A stretch of DNA of 64,000 nucleotides from JBOFDK01 sp051650305 (lineage in GTDB: Bacteria > Bacillota > Clostridia > Lachnospirales > Cellulosilyticaceae). The stretch spans positions 1 to 64,000 of the forward strand of contig JBOFIT010000111.1 of assembly GCA_051650305.1 (NCBI GenBank), given 5' to 3'. Below the pieces are notes generated by a model. That model made no database searches and was not told the origin of the DNA. It saw only the letters and a list, made by a program, of their open reading frames with translations. Positions 53,258 to 62,141 of this stretch are shown here, in pieces (the first letter of the stretch is position 1; the number at the start of each line of letters is the position of its first letter). The position numbers and the translations under genes are program-made.

Positions 53258-54382
53258 ATGGCAATTCAATTGTTTGTGCCTACTTTTAGAATAGAAGAGT
53301 GTCTAGAGGAAATACGTGAGTGCTTAGAAAAAGGTTGGACGGGAATAGGCTTTAAGACGGTAGCATTTGAAGAAGCATGGAAAGCCTACACAGGGTTAAA
53401 GCATGCACACTTTCTCAATTCTGCCACGGCAGCTTTACATCTGGCGATTAAGGTTTTTAAAATGCAGTATGGCTGGCAAGAGGAGGATGAGATTATTTCC
53501 ACACCTCTTACTTTTGTATCAACTAATCATGCCATAGCGTATGAGGGATTAAAGATTGTTTTTGCAGATGTAGACCACTATCTGTGTCTAGACCCAATGG
53601 ATGTGGAAAAGAAAATTACACCAAGGACGAAGGCTATCATGTATGTTGGGCTAGGTGGCAATACGGGAAAATATAAAGAGATAGTGGCTTTATGCAAAAA
53701 ATACAATTTGAAACTTATTTTAGATGCAGCACATATGGCAGGTACAAGGTTAGATGGTGAAATAGTAGGGAAAGAAGCGGATGCGGTCAGTTATTCTTTT
53801 CAAGCAGTCAAAAATTTACCTACAGGGGATTCGGGGATGATTTGTTTTAAAGAGGCTGAGCATGACGCTTTGGTCCGTAAATTAAGTTGGCTAGGGATTG
53901 ATAAGGATACTTACCAAAGAGAGCAAGGGAACTATAAGTGGGAGTATGAGGTAGAGTACTTGGGTTATAAATATAATGGGAACGCTATTATGGCAGCCAT
54001 TGCACTGGTACAGCTTAAATATCTAGAGGAGGATAATGCTTATCGTAGGCAACTTGCTGAGTGGTATGATGAGTACCTTACAGCTGCTGGAAAAGAACGT
54101 TTCATCATTCCAATAAGGGAGGGGTGTGTATCAAGCAGACATCTTTATATGATTAAGGTGAACAATAGAGATGGGTTGATGACCAAGCTTAATGAAGCAG
54201 GTGTTTTCCCTGGGGTACACTACCGAGATAATACAGAATACACGTTATACCGTTATGGCGATGGCACATGCCCACAGGCTAGGCAGTTGAGTAAATCCAT
54301 TATATCGTTGCCTATGCATATGCGTTTGACCAAAGAGGATGTAGCTTTTGTATGTCAGCAGGTTATTCAGTATGGAGAGTAA
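53258..54382 (+). CDS. DegT/DnrJ/EryC1 sugar aminotransferase (second)
   Basis: 374 aa, starting directly at the end of the first aminotransferase gene. PLP-binding segments are LDAAHMAGTRL and SFQAVKNLPTGDSG, where the lysine forms the Schiff base. It is clearly a different subfamily from its neighbour, so the two are unlikely to be recent duplicates and probably act on different keto sugars. Confidence 0.87.
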   Translation: MAIQLFVPTFRIEECLEEIRECLEKGWTGIGFKTVAFEEAWKAYTGLKHAHFLNSATAALHLAIKVFKMQYGWQEEDEIISTPLTFVSTNHAIAYEGLKIVFADVDHYLCLDPMDVEKKITPRTKAIMYVGLGGNTGKYKEIVALCKKYNLKLILDAAHMAGTRLDGEIVGKEADAVSYSFQAVKNLPTGDSGMICFKEAEHDALVRKLSWLGIDKDTYQREQGNYKWEYEVEYLGYKYNGNAIMAAIALVQLKYLEEDNAYRRQLAEWYDEYLTAAGKERFIIPIREGCVSSRHLYMIKVNNRDGLMTKLNEAGVFPGVHYRDNTEYTLYRYGDGTCPQARQLSKSIISLPMHMRLTKEDVAFVCQQVIQYGE

Positions 54383-54893
54383 TAGGAAGGGGCCATTAAT
54401 AGAGGGAGATCTATGTCTTGTAGCTATGGATGAAGTGAGCTGTGAGCAAGTGCGTCTATGGCGCAATCAAACTAGTGTAGCCACAGGTTTTTTAGACCAG
54501 AGGCATATTACAGCAGAGCAGCAACAGGTGTGGTATAAGCGCTATAAGGAAAAAGATGATGAAGAGATGTTCATGATTTGCTGGCAAAATCAAATGGTAG
54601 GTGCACTGGCATTGTATGGCATTAATCATGCAGAAAAAAAGGCGGAATTCGGCCGTATGATGATAGGGGAAGAAAGCGCAAGAGGAAAAGGGATCGCAAA
54701 AAAAGCCATACAACTCATTTGTCAGTATGGCTTTGAAGTGTTAGAGCTTGAAACCATTGAATTAGAGGTGTTTGAGACCAATACAGTAGCTTATAAGCTC
54801 TATGAGAGAGTAGGGTTTGTTGAACAGCGTAGATACATCAAGAATGGATGTAGATTATGCGTTATGTATTTTCATAAAAATGCCAAGGAATAA
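54372..54893 (+). CDS. GNAT-family N-acetyltransferase (PseH/RimJ-like)
   Basis: 173 aa from ATG 54372, overlapping the previous gene by 11 bases. GNAT motif A is EFGRMMIGEESARGKGIAKKA, and FETNTVAYKLYERVGF closes the fold. The layout, with an N-terminal VRLWRNQTSVATGFLDQRHIT segment, resembles PseH and SpsD-type enzymes that acetylate amino sugars. Likely acylates the product of one of the two aminotransferases. Confidence 0.82.
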   Translation: MESNRKGPLIEGDLCLVAMDEVSCEQVRLWRNQTSVATGFLDQRHITAEQQQVWYKRYKEKDDEEMFMICWQNQMVGALALYGINHAEKKAEFGRMMIGEESARGKGIAKKAIQLICQYGFEVLELETIELEVFETNTVAYKLYERVGFVEQRRYIKNGCRLCVMYFHKNAKE

Positions 54894-54942
54894 AAGAATA
54901 GTCTATGGTGTTTATGGTAAGGAAAGAGAAGGGAGCCACAAG

Positions 54943-55593
54943 GTGAAGGTTGCAGTGGTAGGTGCTGGGGGACATGGAAAAGTAGTGATAGATATTGTTG
55001 AACAGATCAAAGGGATGGAAATTATGGGATGCATCAATACCTATGAAAATGAACTGGATCGACTGCAGGCTTATCCCATCATAGGATATCCTAGAGACTT
55101 AAGCTGCCTAAGGGAAATAGAAGGGGTTTTCTTTGCCATTGGCGATAATTATAAGAGAGGACAATGGGTACAGCATATACAGGCCCTTTATCCTCACTTA
55201 GTGTATCCCGTAGCGATGCACCCACAAAGTATATGTGCAAAAGATGCAACGATTGAAAAGGGAGTAGTTATTGGCACAGGTGCTATTGTGCAAACGGGTG
55301 CCCAAGTAGGTGCATTTTCGCTTATTAATACAGGTGCAATACTTGAACATGATAGTGTGATGGAGGCATTTAGCTCACTTGCCCCCGCTAGTTGTACAGG
55401 AGGGGGCGTGAAAATAGGTGCTTACACGGCTATAGGAATGCATGCCACCCTTTTGCAGCGTGTGAAGGTAGGTGACTATAGTGTCATTGGAGCAGGGGCA
55501 GTCGTCACACGAGATATACAACCGTGTATGGTAGCCTATGGTGTACCTGCAAAAAGTATACGCGAGCGAACAAAGGATGAAGCTTACTTATGA
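54943..55593 (+). CDS. NeuD/PglD-type sugar acyltransferase
   Basis: 216 aa from GTG 54943, 7 bases after AAGGGAG (54929-54935); earlier in-frame ATGs overlap the GNAT gene. The N-terminal Rossmann-like segment VAVVGAGGHGKVVIDI and a left-handed beta-helix of hexapeptide repeats (about 95-205, for example ATIEKGVVIGTGAIVQ and GDYSVIGAGAVVTRD) define the NeuD/PglD family. The general-base histidine is likely in EHDS. It transfers an acyl group to a sugar amine or hydroxyl. Its 3' end overlaps the convergent gene by 10 bases. Confidence 0.84.
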   Translation: MKVAVVGAGGHGKVVIDIVEQIKGMEIMGCINTYENELDRLQAYPIIGYPRDLSCLREIEGVFFAIGDNYKRGQWVQHIQALYPHLVYPVAMHPQSICAKDATIEKGVVIGTGAIVQTGAQVGAFSLINTGAILEHDSVMEAFSSLAPASCTGGGVKIGAYTAIGMHATLLQRVKVGDYSVIGAGAVVTRDIQPCMVAYGVPAKSIRERTKDEAYL

Positions 55594-56471
55594 GAATCCT
55601 TATAGTTGGAAAAAAACTCGAAATTCTCTTGGGCTAATGCCATATCATAAGGGTGGGTTTCTCTTGATAAGGGGTCATGAATAGAGGCACTATAGCACGA
55701 GCACTCACCCGCTTGAAGTGCGTGCAGATAATGGGCGGTTTTGGGCTGTACGATGGTAGAGAAGGACTTGTGAGTATAAAGGGTGGGGTAATAGACACGA
55801 CAACACTCACAAGGAACTTCACGCTTGAAAGCACATAAATCAATCATAGGACAAGTATTACAAGGGATTTGGGTGCGAAAGGAGACGTTGAAATTGCCTG
55901 TATAAGCTGTTTTGTAAGGGGTACATAGATTAATACGGGGGCCGATTTCTTTATCTGCACCACAAGACTCTTCGTTCCAGTAGCCAATAAGCTCAATAAC
56001 TTCAGGGGTCAAATAATGACAGCATCCAATAATGACATTGCTATAAAAGCAAGACTCAGCGCCATTGAAGGTAGGCGTCAAATGGCTGAGAGAAGACTGG
56101 AAGTGACCTTTTGATGCAGCACCAATAAGACCAAGGTCAGGGAAAGCTTTTCGGGTAGATTCAAACTTTTGGATCCAATGAGGATCTTCGATCCATACGT
56201 CATTTTCTACATGAATAAAAGGCTGATCTTTTTTGCGTTTACTCAGTGCATAATTGATGGCATAAACAACACCACAATTTTTAGTGAAGTGGTGTCTAAA
56301 GATGATGCGTGGGTCGTCTAGTGTCTGGATATACTCCCATATCCCATCACTCGAACCATTATCCAGAATGCATAAATCAAAATCATCTTTTGTAGCTAGA
56401 AGGGCTTTAAGATTTTGAGCAGATGCACCTGCTCTGTTATAAGATAGAAAGCAGACAAGTGGCTTAGTCAT
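55584..56471 (-). CDS. Glycosyltransferase family 2 protein with Cys-rich insert
   Basis: 295 aa GT-A glycosyltransferase. The N-terminal strand pattern is CFLSYNRAG then LCILDNGSSDG, and the metal motif region is VENDVWIED. A cysteine cluster at C204, C207, C213, C221, C223 and C224 is unusual for the family and could bind a metal ion. GAGGAGG precedes the ATG. Last gene of a three-gene minus-strand operon, convergent with the acyltransferase gene. Confidence 0.8.
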   Translation of the reverse strand: MTKPLVCFLSYNRAGASAQNLKALLATKDDFDLCILDNGSSDGIWEYIQTLDDPRIIFRHHFTKNCGVVYAINYALSKRKKDQPFIHVENDVWIEDPHWIQKFESTRKAFPDLGLIGAASKGHFQSSLSHLTPTFNGAESCFYSNVIIGCCHYLTPEVIELIGYWNEESCGADKEIGPRINLCTPYKTAYTGNFNVSFRTQIPCNTCPMIDLCAFKREVPCECCRVYYPTLYTHKSFSTIVQPKTAHYLHALQAGECSCYSASIHDPLSRETHPYDMALAQENFEFFSNYKDSHK

Positions 56472-56496
56472 ACAGAACCTCCTCTAGAGATGCACA

Positions 56497-57513
56497 TTAT
56501 TTTTGGAAAGGTGAAAAATGTTTTGATACGTTGGTAATGAAGCGGGTGATGACAGCATCTTCATGATAGTAAGTGGCCATTTTATGATGGGCAGCTTGGG
56601 AAAAATCAAGACGAAGGGAGGCATCGACAAGAAGCCATTCTAAATAGTAATACCAGTCATTTTCAGTGTGTGCTAGAAAGCCAGAAACATTATGGTCGAT
56701 AAGGGTACGATGGTGTTCGGTAGCAGAGGCTACGATAGGCAGCCCTAGATGCATCATACGCTTGAGAGAAAAGCCGCTTTTACCGATGCGATCAGGTATA
56801 TCGATATAAGGAAGGATAAAGATATCAGATTGACTGACTTGTGGGATGATATGCCGTATATAACTATCCATAGGCTCATAAGGGATAAAGTGTGCAAAGG
56901 GAAAAGCGTCCCGCACAGAGCCGCTTAAATCACGATAGTCTACCCCCATATGCCAACCAAAGAGATTAAGGGTAAATCCGTATTGGTAGTAGAGGTCTAA
57001 AAGAGGTCTACGAATAGAAAGTAAGTCTTGGATATAAGCATCTGCACAAGATTGTTGCCAGCCGATAATAAGCGGATGGTTATGTTTTGCATTGGCTGGG
57101 GTATAAGGATAATTTGCTTGATCTAAGAGGCAACTGATCGTTTCAACAGGTTGGGTAGTGAAATTTTTCAGCACTTCCTTGTGACGGTTTGTACCTACTA
57201 AAATGAGGTCAGTAAGCTGGAGTGTATTGATATGCTCGGCATTTTGCATATCTTGAAAATCATCATCGATATGGCAGAGAAAGACTTTACCTTTTAAGTG
57301 GCTGATGGCTTTTGATGTATGGGCTGGGCATTGCACAATCTTTTGGAAGAAGATAATAGAAGCTTTGCAGTCTTGAAGTCGTGCATATTTTTCTTCTAGA
57401 GATGTAATGATATCAACGTCATAGCCTTTGTTTATAAGTGCATGAGCAAACATTAGGTTAGAGAAAGAAGTGGTAGAATTATTTTGACCCAATAAGAAAA
57501 AGTAAACTTTCAT
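56497..57513 (-). CDS. Glycosyltransferase, GT-B fold
   Basis: 338 aa from ATG 57513, 6 bases after AAGGAGGG. The N-terminus KVYFFLLGQNNSTTSFSNLMFAHALINKGYDVDI and the C-terminal region with IGKSGFSLKRMMHLGLPIVASATEHHRTLI correspond to the acceptor and donor halves of a GT-B enzyme (GT1/GT4-like). Donor and acceptor are unknown. Middle gene of the minus-strand operon. Confidence 0.77.
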   Translation of the reverse strand: MKVYFFLLGQNNSTTSFSNLMFAHALINKGYDVDIITSLEEKYARLQDCKASIIFFQKIVQCPAHTSKAISHLKGKVFLCHIDDDFQDMQNAEHINTLQLTDLILVGTNRHKEVLKNFTTQPVETISCLLDQANYPYTPANAKHNHPLIIGWQQSCADAYIQDLLSIRRPLLDLYYQYGFTLNLFGWHMGVDYRDLSGSVRDAFPFAHFIPYEPMDSYIRHIIPQVSQSDIFILPYIDIPDRIGKSGFSLKRMMHLGLPIVASATEHHRTLIDHNVSGFLAHTENDWYYYLEWLLVDASLRLDFSQAAHHKMATYYHEDAVITRFITNVSKHFSPFQK

Positions 57514-57526
57514 GATGATTCCCTCC

Positions 57527-58543
57527 TTAACGTGATGACTGGTGGAGCTGGATAAGTTTATTGAGATAGCGTTCATAGGTCATCGAAGGGGTAAAGTTTT
57601 TGGCACGAGAAAGCATAGTAGCAGAGATACTCCCTTGTTGCTCTAAGGTGCGGTCAATCTTTTGGATAAGATCTTGTAGGTCTACAGTAGGGAATGTTTG
57701 TAGTGGTTGAGAACAGGAAGCTAGGAGCGCACTGTCTCCTATAAGTTCAGGGAGACTTCCGGAATGAAGTCCTACAAGGGGAGTTCCAGTATGCAAGGTT
57801 TCTATGACCATATTTGAGCAACCTTCATGGGCTTTAAGGTGAAGTACCATATCGACTGTACGAAGTAGGTCAGGCATCATAGTACGATCGATAGGATGAA
57901 GCAGGTCTAACCAAGAGATGTTTTTGAAATGAGCATCTCGAAGCATTTGTTCATGAGGAGGGAAGGCGCGACCTAGAACCCAAAAAGTGAGATCATTACG
58001 ATATTCATAGTGCTTGATCACTTGCATGAGAATATCCATGGAGTGTGTAGCAGTATGAGGGGTCCCCCAATACGCAGCGGCTAAAATGACTTTTTTATCA
58101 GTAGGGCGAGAAAGCTTATTACCGTAGGGGTGGAAAAGTGAATCATCGGCGCAGTTGTAGATAATCTCACCATCAGGTTCATGCTGGTTATAGATGCTCC
58201 TAAAAAGGTACTCTTTAGAGAAGTGACTTTGGTAGACGATGGCATCAGCAAAGTCTATAAGGGTTTTAAGTTCATTGTTTTTATTTTGGATAACCTGTGC
58301 ATTAGGATGATTGTAAGGGAGATAGATGGCACCTAAACGCTGTAAAATTTTAATGTTTTTATCTTTAAGGCTTTGAAGTTCTAAGGGAGTAGAAAGATTA
58401 GCAACAGAACAAAAAACATCAACCGTAGGATCATAACCATAGCTTACGGTATGACCTTGGTGGATGCAGTAATGGCTAAAACCTTTAATCCAGCTTCTAG
58501 CACCTCCGGGACCATCATAGTGTTGGGAAAAACCTATTTTCAT
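57527..58543 (-). CDS. Glycosyltransferase family 4-like protein
   Basis: 338 aa with AAGGAGG 8 bases upstream of the ATG. The GT4 donor-site region is HEGCSNMVIETLHTGTPLVGLHSGSLPELIGDSA, including the conserved E-x7-E pattern. The N-terminus GFSQHYDGPGGARSWIKGF fits the acceptor domain. First gene of the minus-strand operon of three glycosyltransferases. Confidence 0.85.
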   Translation of the reverse strand: MKIGFSQHYDGPGGARSWIKGFSHYCIHQGHTVSYGYDPTVDVFCSVANLSTPLELQSLKDKNIKILQRLGAIYLPYNHPNAQVIQNKNNELKTLIDFADAIVYQSHFSKEYLFRSIYNQHEPDGEIIYNCADDSLFHPYGNKLSRPTDKKVILAAAYWGTPHTATHSMDILMQVIKHYEYRNDLTFWVLGRAFPPHEQMLRDAHFKNISWLDLLHPIDRTMMPDLLRTVDMVLHLKAHEGCSNMVIETLHTGTPLVGLHSGSLPELIGDSALLASCSQPLQTFPTVDLQDLIQKIDRTLEQQGSISATMLSRAKNFTPSMTYERYLNKLIQLHQSSR

Positions 58544-58625
58544 AAGAAGACCTCCTTAGAATGTATAGAACGTTACTGTTATACATATATGTTAAAAAAA
58601 AGAAGAGTGTGCTAGGGGGACAAGG

Positions 58626-59609
58626 ATGAAAATAGGAATTGTAAGTGGGCGCATGGAGCAGGTACAGGTACAGCTACTAATCTTGAATTATTTAGAGTGT
58701 TGGCAGCAAGAGGAAGGAGCGCCTATATGGCAACATTTTTTTGAGGATGAAGTGACAGAGGGGATGCTAGAGCTTTTGGACGTTGTATTTTTCGTGCGAA
58801 CGCAATCACTTAAGGGCTTATATATGATGATGATGTGTAGGGCGAAGCATGTGAGGACGATTTACCTTTTAGATGATCATTGGCTGAGTCCAGAATGGCC
58901 TCAGGAGTTACAATGTTTCAGACAGTGTCTAGCGTGTAGTGAGGTGGTATGGGTGTATAATCTTTATGTTTATGAGGCTATACGAAAGTATCATGACCAA
59001 GTGTACTTACTAACATCTACGGTCAAATTAAGAACGTGTTCGGTAGGAGAAGGTAGCAAAGGTGAAAAAAGAATAGGGTTTGCAGGAAGTATGTTTAAAA
59101 GACCGTATTGTGAAGTGGTTTTTCCAGCACTTTTAAGTATATTGGAGGAGCGCACAGATGTGAGTATTTATTTTAAAGGGGTGTATCTACCATTAGCGTT
59201 TGAAAAATATAGGGATAGAATACATGAAGAACCATATACAATGGATTATAAAGCGTATACAGAGCAGGTGAGTAAATGGGCATGCCATATCATGCTGGCA
59301 CCATTGGTAGAAAATGATTGTACCAAAGGTAAGTGTCCCAATAAGTATCTAGAAATAACAGCTATGAATGCAGCAGGGATTTATAGTGATACCACTTTGT
59401 ATAGAATGTATGTGAAGCATGGTGAGACAGGGATTTTGACACCACATACAGCAGAGGGGTGGTATGCAGCGATTAGTCATCTGCTTAGAGAAGAGAAACA
59501 ACGTGTAGCAATCATCAAGGCAGCGAGAAATGAGGTGGAGAAAGTCTATACGCCAGAGAGTACATTAGAAACCTTTAAAAGGATGTTAAGAAAGAACTTG
59601 GAAAAATAA
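58626..59609 (+). CDS. CgeB-like glycosyltransferase
   Basis: 327 aa. The N-terminal half is divergent. The C-terminal half (about 150-327) has the GT-B pattern IGFAGSMFKRPYCEVVFPALLSIL and, at the donor site, NDCTKGKCPNKYLEITAMNAAGIYSD. That arrangement resembles CgeB/spore-maturation-type glycosyltransferases. AGGGGG precedes the ATG. Leads the block that continues with rfbA, rfbC and rfbB. Confidence 0.7.
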   Translation: MKIGIVSGRMEQVQVQLLILNYLECWQQEEGAPIWQHFFEDEVTEGMLELLDVVFFVRTQSLKGLYMMMMCRAKHVRTIYLLDDHWLSPEWPQELQCFRQCLACSEVVWVYNLYVYEAIRKYHDQVYLLTSTVKLRTCSVGEGSKGEKRIGFAGSMFKRPYCEVVFPALLSILEERTDVSIYFKGVYLPLAFEKYRDRIHEEPYTMDYKAYTEQVSKWACHIMLAPLVENDCTKGKCPNKYLEITAMNAAGIYSDTTLYRMYVKHGETGILTPHTAEGWYAAISHLLREEKQRVAIIKAARNEVEKVYTPESTLETFKRMLRKNLEK

Positions 59610-59627
59610 GTAGATAAATAGAGAAAA

Positions 59628-59636
59628 ATTGCATAG
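59628..59636 (+). promoter_or_regulatory. Possible mother-cell sigma -10 element before rfbA
   Basis: CATAGTATA fits CATANNNTA and lies about 35 bases before the rfbA start; the flanking ATATGG also occurs near 48600. No good -35 match was found. Confidence 0.25.
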
Positions 59637-59670
59637 TATATGGTAGAAAAACTCATAAGGAGGGAGCGGG

Positions 59671-60525
59671 ATGAAAGGTATTATACTTGCAGGGGGAAGT
59701 GGCACTAGACTTTATCCAGTAACCTGTGTTTTATCTAAGCAGATACTACCTATATATAATAAACCTATGATTTATTATCCTCTAGCTATACTCATGATGG
59801 CAGATATAAGAGAAATCTTAGTGATTTCAACGCCGAGAGATACCCAGGTGTTTGAAAGCTTACTAGGAGATGGGAGCCAATTAGGGTTAACGATCAAGTA
59901 TGAGGTGCAAGAAAAGCCACAGGGAATAGCAGAAGCATTCTTAATAGGGGAATCTTTTATAGGAGAGGATACCGTTTGCGTAGTGCTAGGCGATAATATT
60001 TTCTGGGGAGAGGAACTTGAAAAACATTTACAAAAAGCGAGTCAATTAAAGAAGGGGGCTTATGTTTTTGGCTATCCCGTTAAGAATCCAGATGCATTTG
60101 GGGTACTGGTATTTGATGCTAAACATCAAGTGGTAGCCATCGAAGAAAAACCAAAGGTACCTAAGTCTACGTATGCAGTACCAGGACTTTATTTTTATGA
60201 TAATCAGGTGGTGTCTATGGCGAAACAGGTAGAGCCGTCAGCTAGAGGTGAGCTGGAGATAACATCTATCAATAATGCGTATATTGAAAAGCAGGCAATG
60301 GATGTCATTCTATTAGAAGAGCAGATAAGGTGGTTAGATACAGGGACGTATAAAGCACTGCTAGATGCAAGTAGGGGAGTGGAACAGCTAGAGGGAGACG
60401 GGATCTTTGTAGGTGCTATTGAAGCTATCGCATATCAGAAAGGCTATATAAAAAAAGAAGCACTTGAAAGGCTTATAGAAAAATTGCCAGAAAGTGTCTA
60501 TAAGCACTATTTAAGACAGCTTTAG
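59671..60525 (+). CDS. rfbA: Glucose-1-phosphate thymidylyltransferase
   Basis: 284 aa. The nucleotidyl-transfer loop is LAGGSGTRLYP (6-16), and GDNIFWG, IEEKPKVPKS and WLDTGTY complete the RmlA signature. It forms dTDP-glucose from dTTP and glucose 1-phosphate, the first step toward dTDP-6-deoxyhexoses. First of three rml genes in the order A, C, B with short spacers. Confidence 0.95.
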   Translation: MKGIILAGGSGTRLYPVTCVLSKQILPIYNKPMIYYPLAILMMADIREILVISTPRDTQVFESLLGDGSQLGLTIKYEVQEKPQGIAEAFLIGESFIGEDTVCVVLGDNIFWGEELEKHLQKASQLKKGAYVFGYPVKNPDAFGVLVFDAKHQVVAIEEKPKVPKSTYAVPGLYFYDNQVVSMAKQVEPSARGELEITSINNAYIEKQAMDVILLEEQIRWLDTGTYKALLDASRGVEQLEGDGIFVGAIEAIAYQKGYIKKEALERLIEKLPESVYKHYLRQL

Positions 60526-60537
60526 AGGAGAGAGAGG

Positions 60538-61095
60538 ATGGGGAATTTTACAAAGCATTTAACCACTTTAAAAGATGTGTATGTGATTGATACGCGCATC
60601 TTTGTGGATCAGCGCGGGTACTTTATGGAGACGTATCATCAAGAGGCGTTAAGCGCATTAGGGATAGGGGAAGTCTTTGTGCAAGACAATGCATCCTACT
60701 CACAAAAAGGCGTGCTGCGGGGCATACACTTTCAGCACAAAAATCCGCAAGGAAAACTGGTGAGCGTATGTGTAGGAGAAGTTTTTGATGTGGCAGTGGA
60801 CTTAAGGGTAGATTCCCCCACCTATGGCAAATGGGAGGGATTCATCCTTTCGGCAGAGAATCATCAGATGGTGTATATACCACCAGGGTTTGGGCATGGC
60901 TTCTTGACCTTGTCGGATACAGCTTTTTTTTCCTATAAATGTACGACCCATTATGAACAAGCATACGATAGTGGCATTTTGTGGGAGGATGAAACCATTG
61001 GTATTCAGTGGCCTATCAAAGATAGAAAGCGTCTCATTCTATCAGACAAGGATCAGCAATTACCACGCTTTGAGAAAGGGAAGAATTATTTTTAA
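60538..61095 (+). CDS. rfbC: dTDP-4-dehydrorhamnose 3,5-epimerase
   Basis: 185 aa cupin-fold RmlC. Signature segments are FVQDNASYSQKGVLRGIHFQ (catalytic His in GIHFQ), GKLVSVCVGEVFDVAVDLR and YIPPGFGHGF. It epimerises dTDP-4-keto-6-deoxyglucose at C3 and C5. Starts 12 bases after rfbA with GAGGAGAGAGG upstream. Confidence 0.94.
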   Translation: MGNFTKHLTTLKDVYVIDTRIFVDQRGYFMETYHQEALSALGIGEVFVQDNASYSQKGVLRGIHFQHKNPQGKLVSVCVGEVFDVAVDLRVDSPTYGKWEGFILSAENHQMVYIPPGFGHGFLTLSDTAFFSYKCTTHYEQAYDSGILWEDETIGIQWPIKDRKRLILSDKDQQLPRFEKGKNYF

Positions 61096-61118
61096 ATGAA
61101 GGGATAGGAGGTGCATTG

Positions 61119-62102
61119 ATGAAATTACTCGTTACAGGGGGAGCAGGCTTTATAGGGAGTTATTTTGTTAAGTATATGCTGGGCACGTATAAAGACATAG
61201 AAATCGTTAATCTAGATGCACTCACATATGCCGGGGATTTAGAGACATTAAACACAGTGGCAACAGATGCGCGGTACCTTTTTGTAAAGGGAGATGTGGC
61301 AGATACGACACTGATAGATGGGTTATTTGCACAACATAAATTTGATAAAGTCGTTCATTTTGCAGCAGAGTCTCACGTGGATCGGTCTGTTAGTGAACCT
61401 GATATTTTTATTAGAACTAATATCGTAGGAACCCATGTATTGTTAGAAGCTGCACGTAAATATGGTATTCAGCAATTTCATCAAGTATCTACTGATGAAG
61501 TATACGGAGATTTGCCACTGAACCAGAAAGACTTGTTTTTCACGGAGGAAACACCTATTAGGCCTAGTTCACCTTATTCAGCATCCAAAGCAAGTGCAGA
61601 TATGTTGGTGCTTGCATATGGGCGGACTTATGGTATACCAGTTACGATCTCACGATGCTCCAATAACTATGGACCCTATCAATTCCCAGAGAAACTCATC
61701 CCAGTGGTAATTAGTAAGGTGATGGAGCAGCAGCCAATTCCTGTGTATGGGAATGGCAAAAATATAAGAGATTGGCTTTATGTAGAAGATCACTGTAGAG
61801 GCATTGATGTTATCTTACAAAAAGGAAAGATGGGAGAAGTGTACAATATAGGTGGGCACAATGAACTAGAAAACTTAACCATTGTGCAATGTATTTTAAA
61901 GCAATTAGGAGCAAGTGAAGAGCAAATCATTTTTGTGGAAGATCGAAAAGGCCACGACTTAAGGTATGCTATAGATGCGATTAAGATGAAGGAGACATTA
62001 GGTTGGGAACCTTCATATACCTTTGAAGAAGGTATCGCACAGACTATAGCGTGGTATGTTCAACATAAATCATGGTGGGAAGGAAAAATCGTTAAAAACT
62101 AA
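61119..62102 (+). CDS. rfbB: dTDP-glucose 4,6-dehydratase
   Basis: 327 aa from ATG 61119 after AGGAGGTG (61106-61113); TTG 61116 is a less likely start. SDR enzyme with NAD loop VTGGAGFIGSY, catalytic TDEVYGDL and the YSASK pair, all typical of RmlB. It makes dTDP-4-keto-6-deoxyglucose. RmlD, the final reductase of rhamnose synthesis, is not present in the window. Confidence 0.95.
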   Translation: MKLLVTGGAGFIGSYFVKYMLGTYKDIEIVNLDALTYAGDLETLNTVATDARYLFVKGDVADTTLIDGLFAQHKFDKVVHFAAESHVDRSVSEPDIFIRTNIVGTHVLLEAARKYGIQQFHQVSTDEVYGDLPLNQKDLFFTEETPIRPSSPYSASKASADMLVLAYGRTYGIPVTISRCSNNYGPYQFPEKLIPVVISKVMEQQPIPVYGNGKNIRDWLYVEDHCRGIDVILQKGKMGEVYNIGGHNELENLTIVQCILKQLGASEEQIIFVEDRKGHDLRYAIDAIKMKETLGWEPSYTFEEGIAQTIAWYVQHKSWWEGKIVKN

Positions 62103-62137
62103 AAGGTGCCCTATGTGAATGGGCACCTTTTAGTTTT
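62094..62137. terminator. Bidirectional terminator
   Basis: AACTAAAAGGTGCCC pairs with GGGCACCTTTTAGTT (15 bp) around an 8- to 10-base loop, flanked by A and T runs, between the convergent rfbB and Cys/His-tail genes. Confidence 0.93.
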
Positions 62138-62141
62138 GGTA

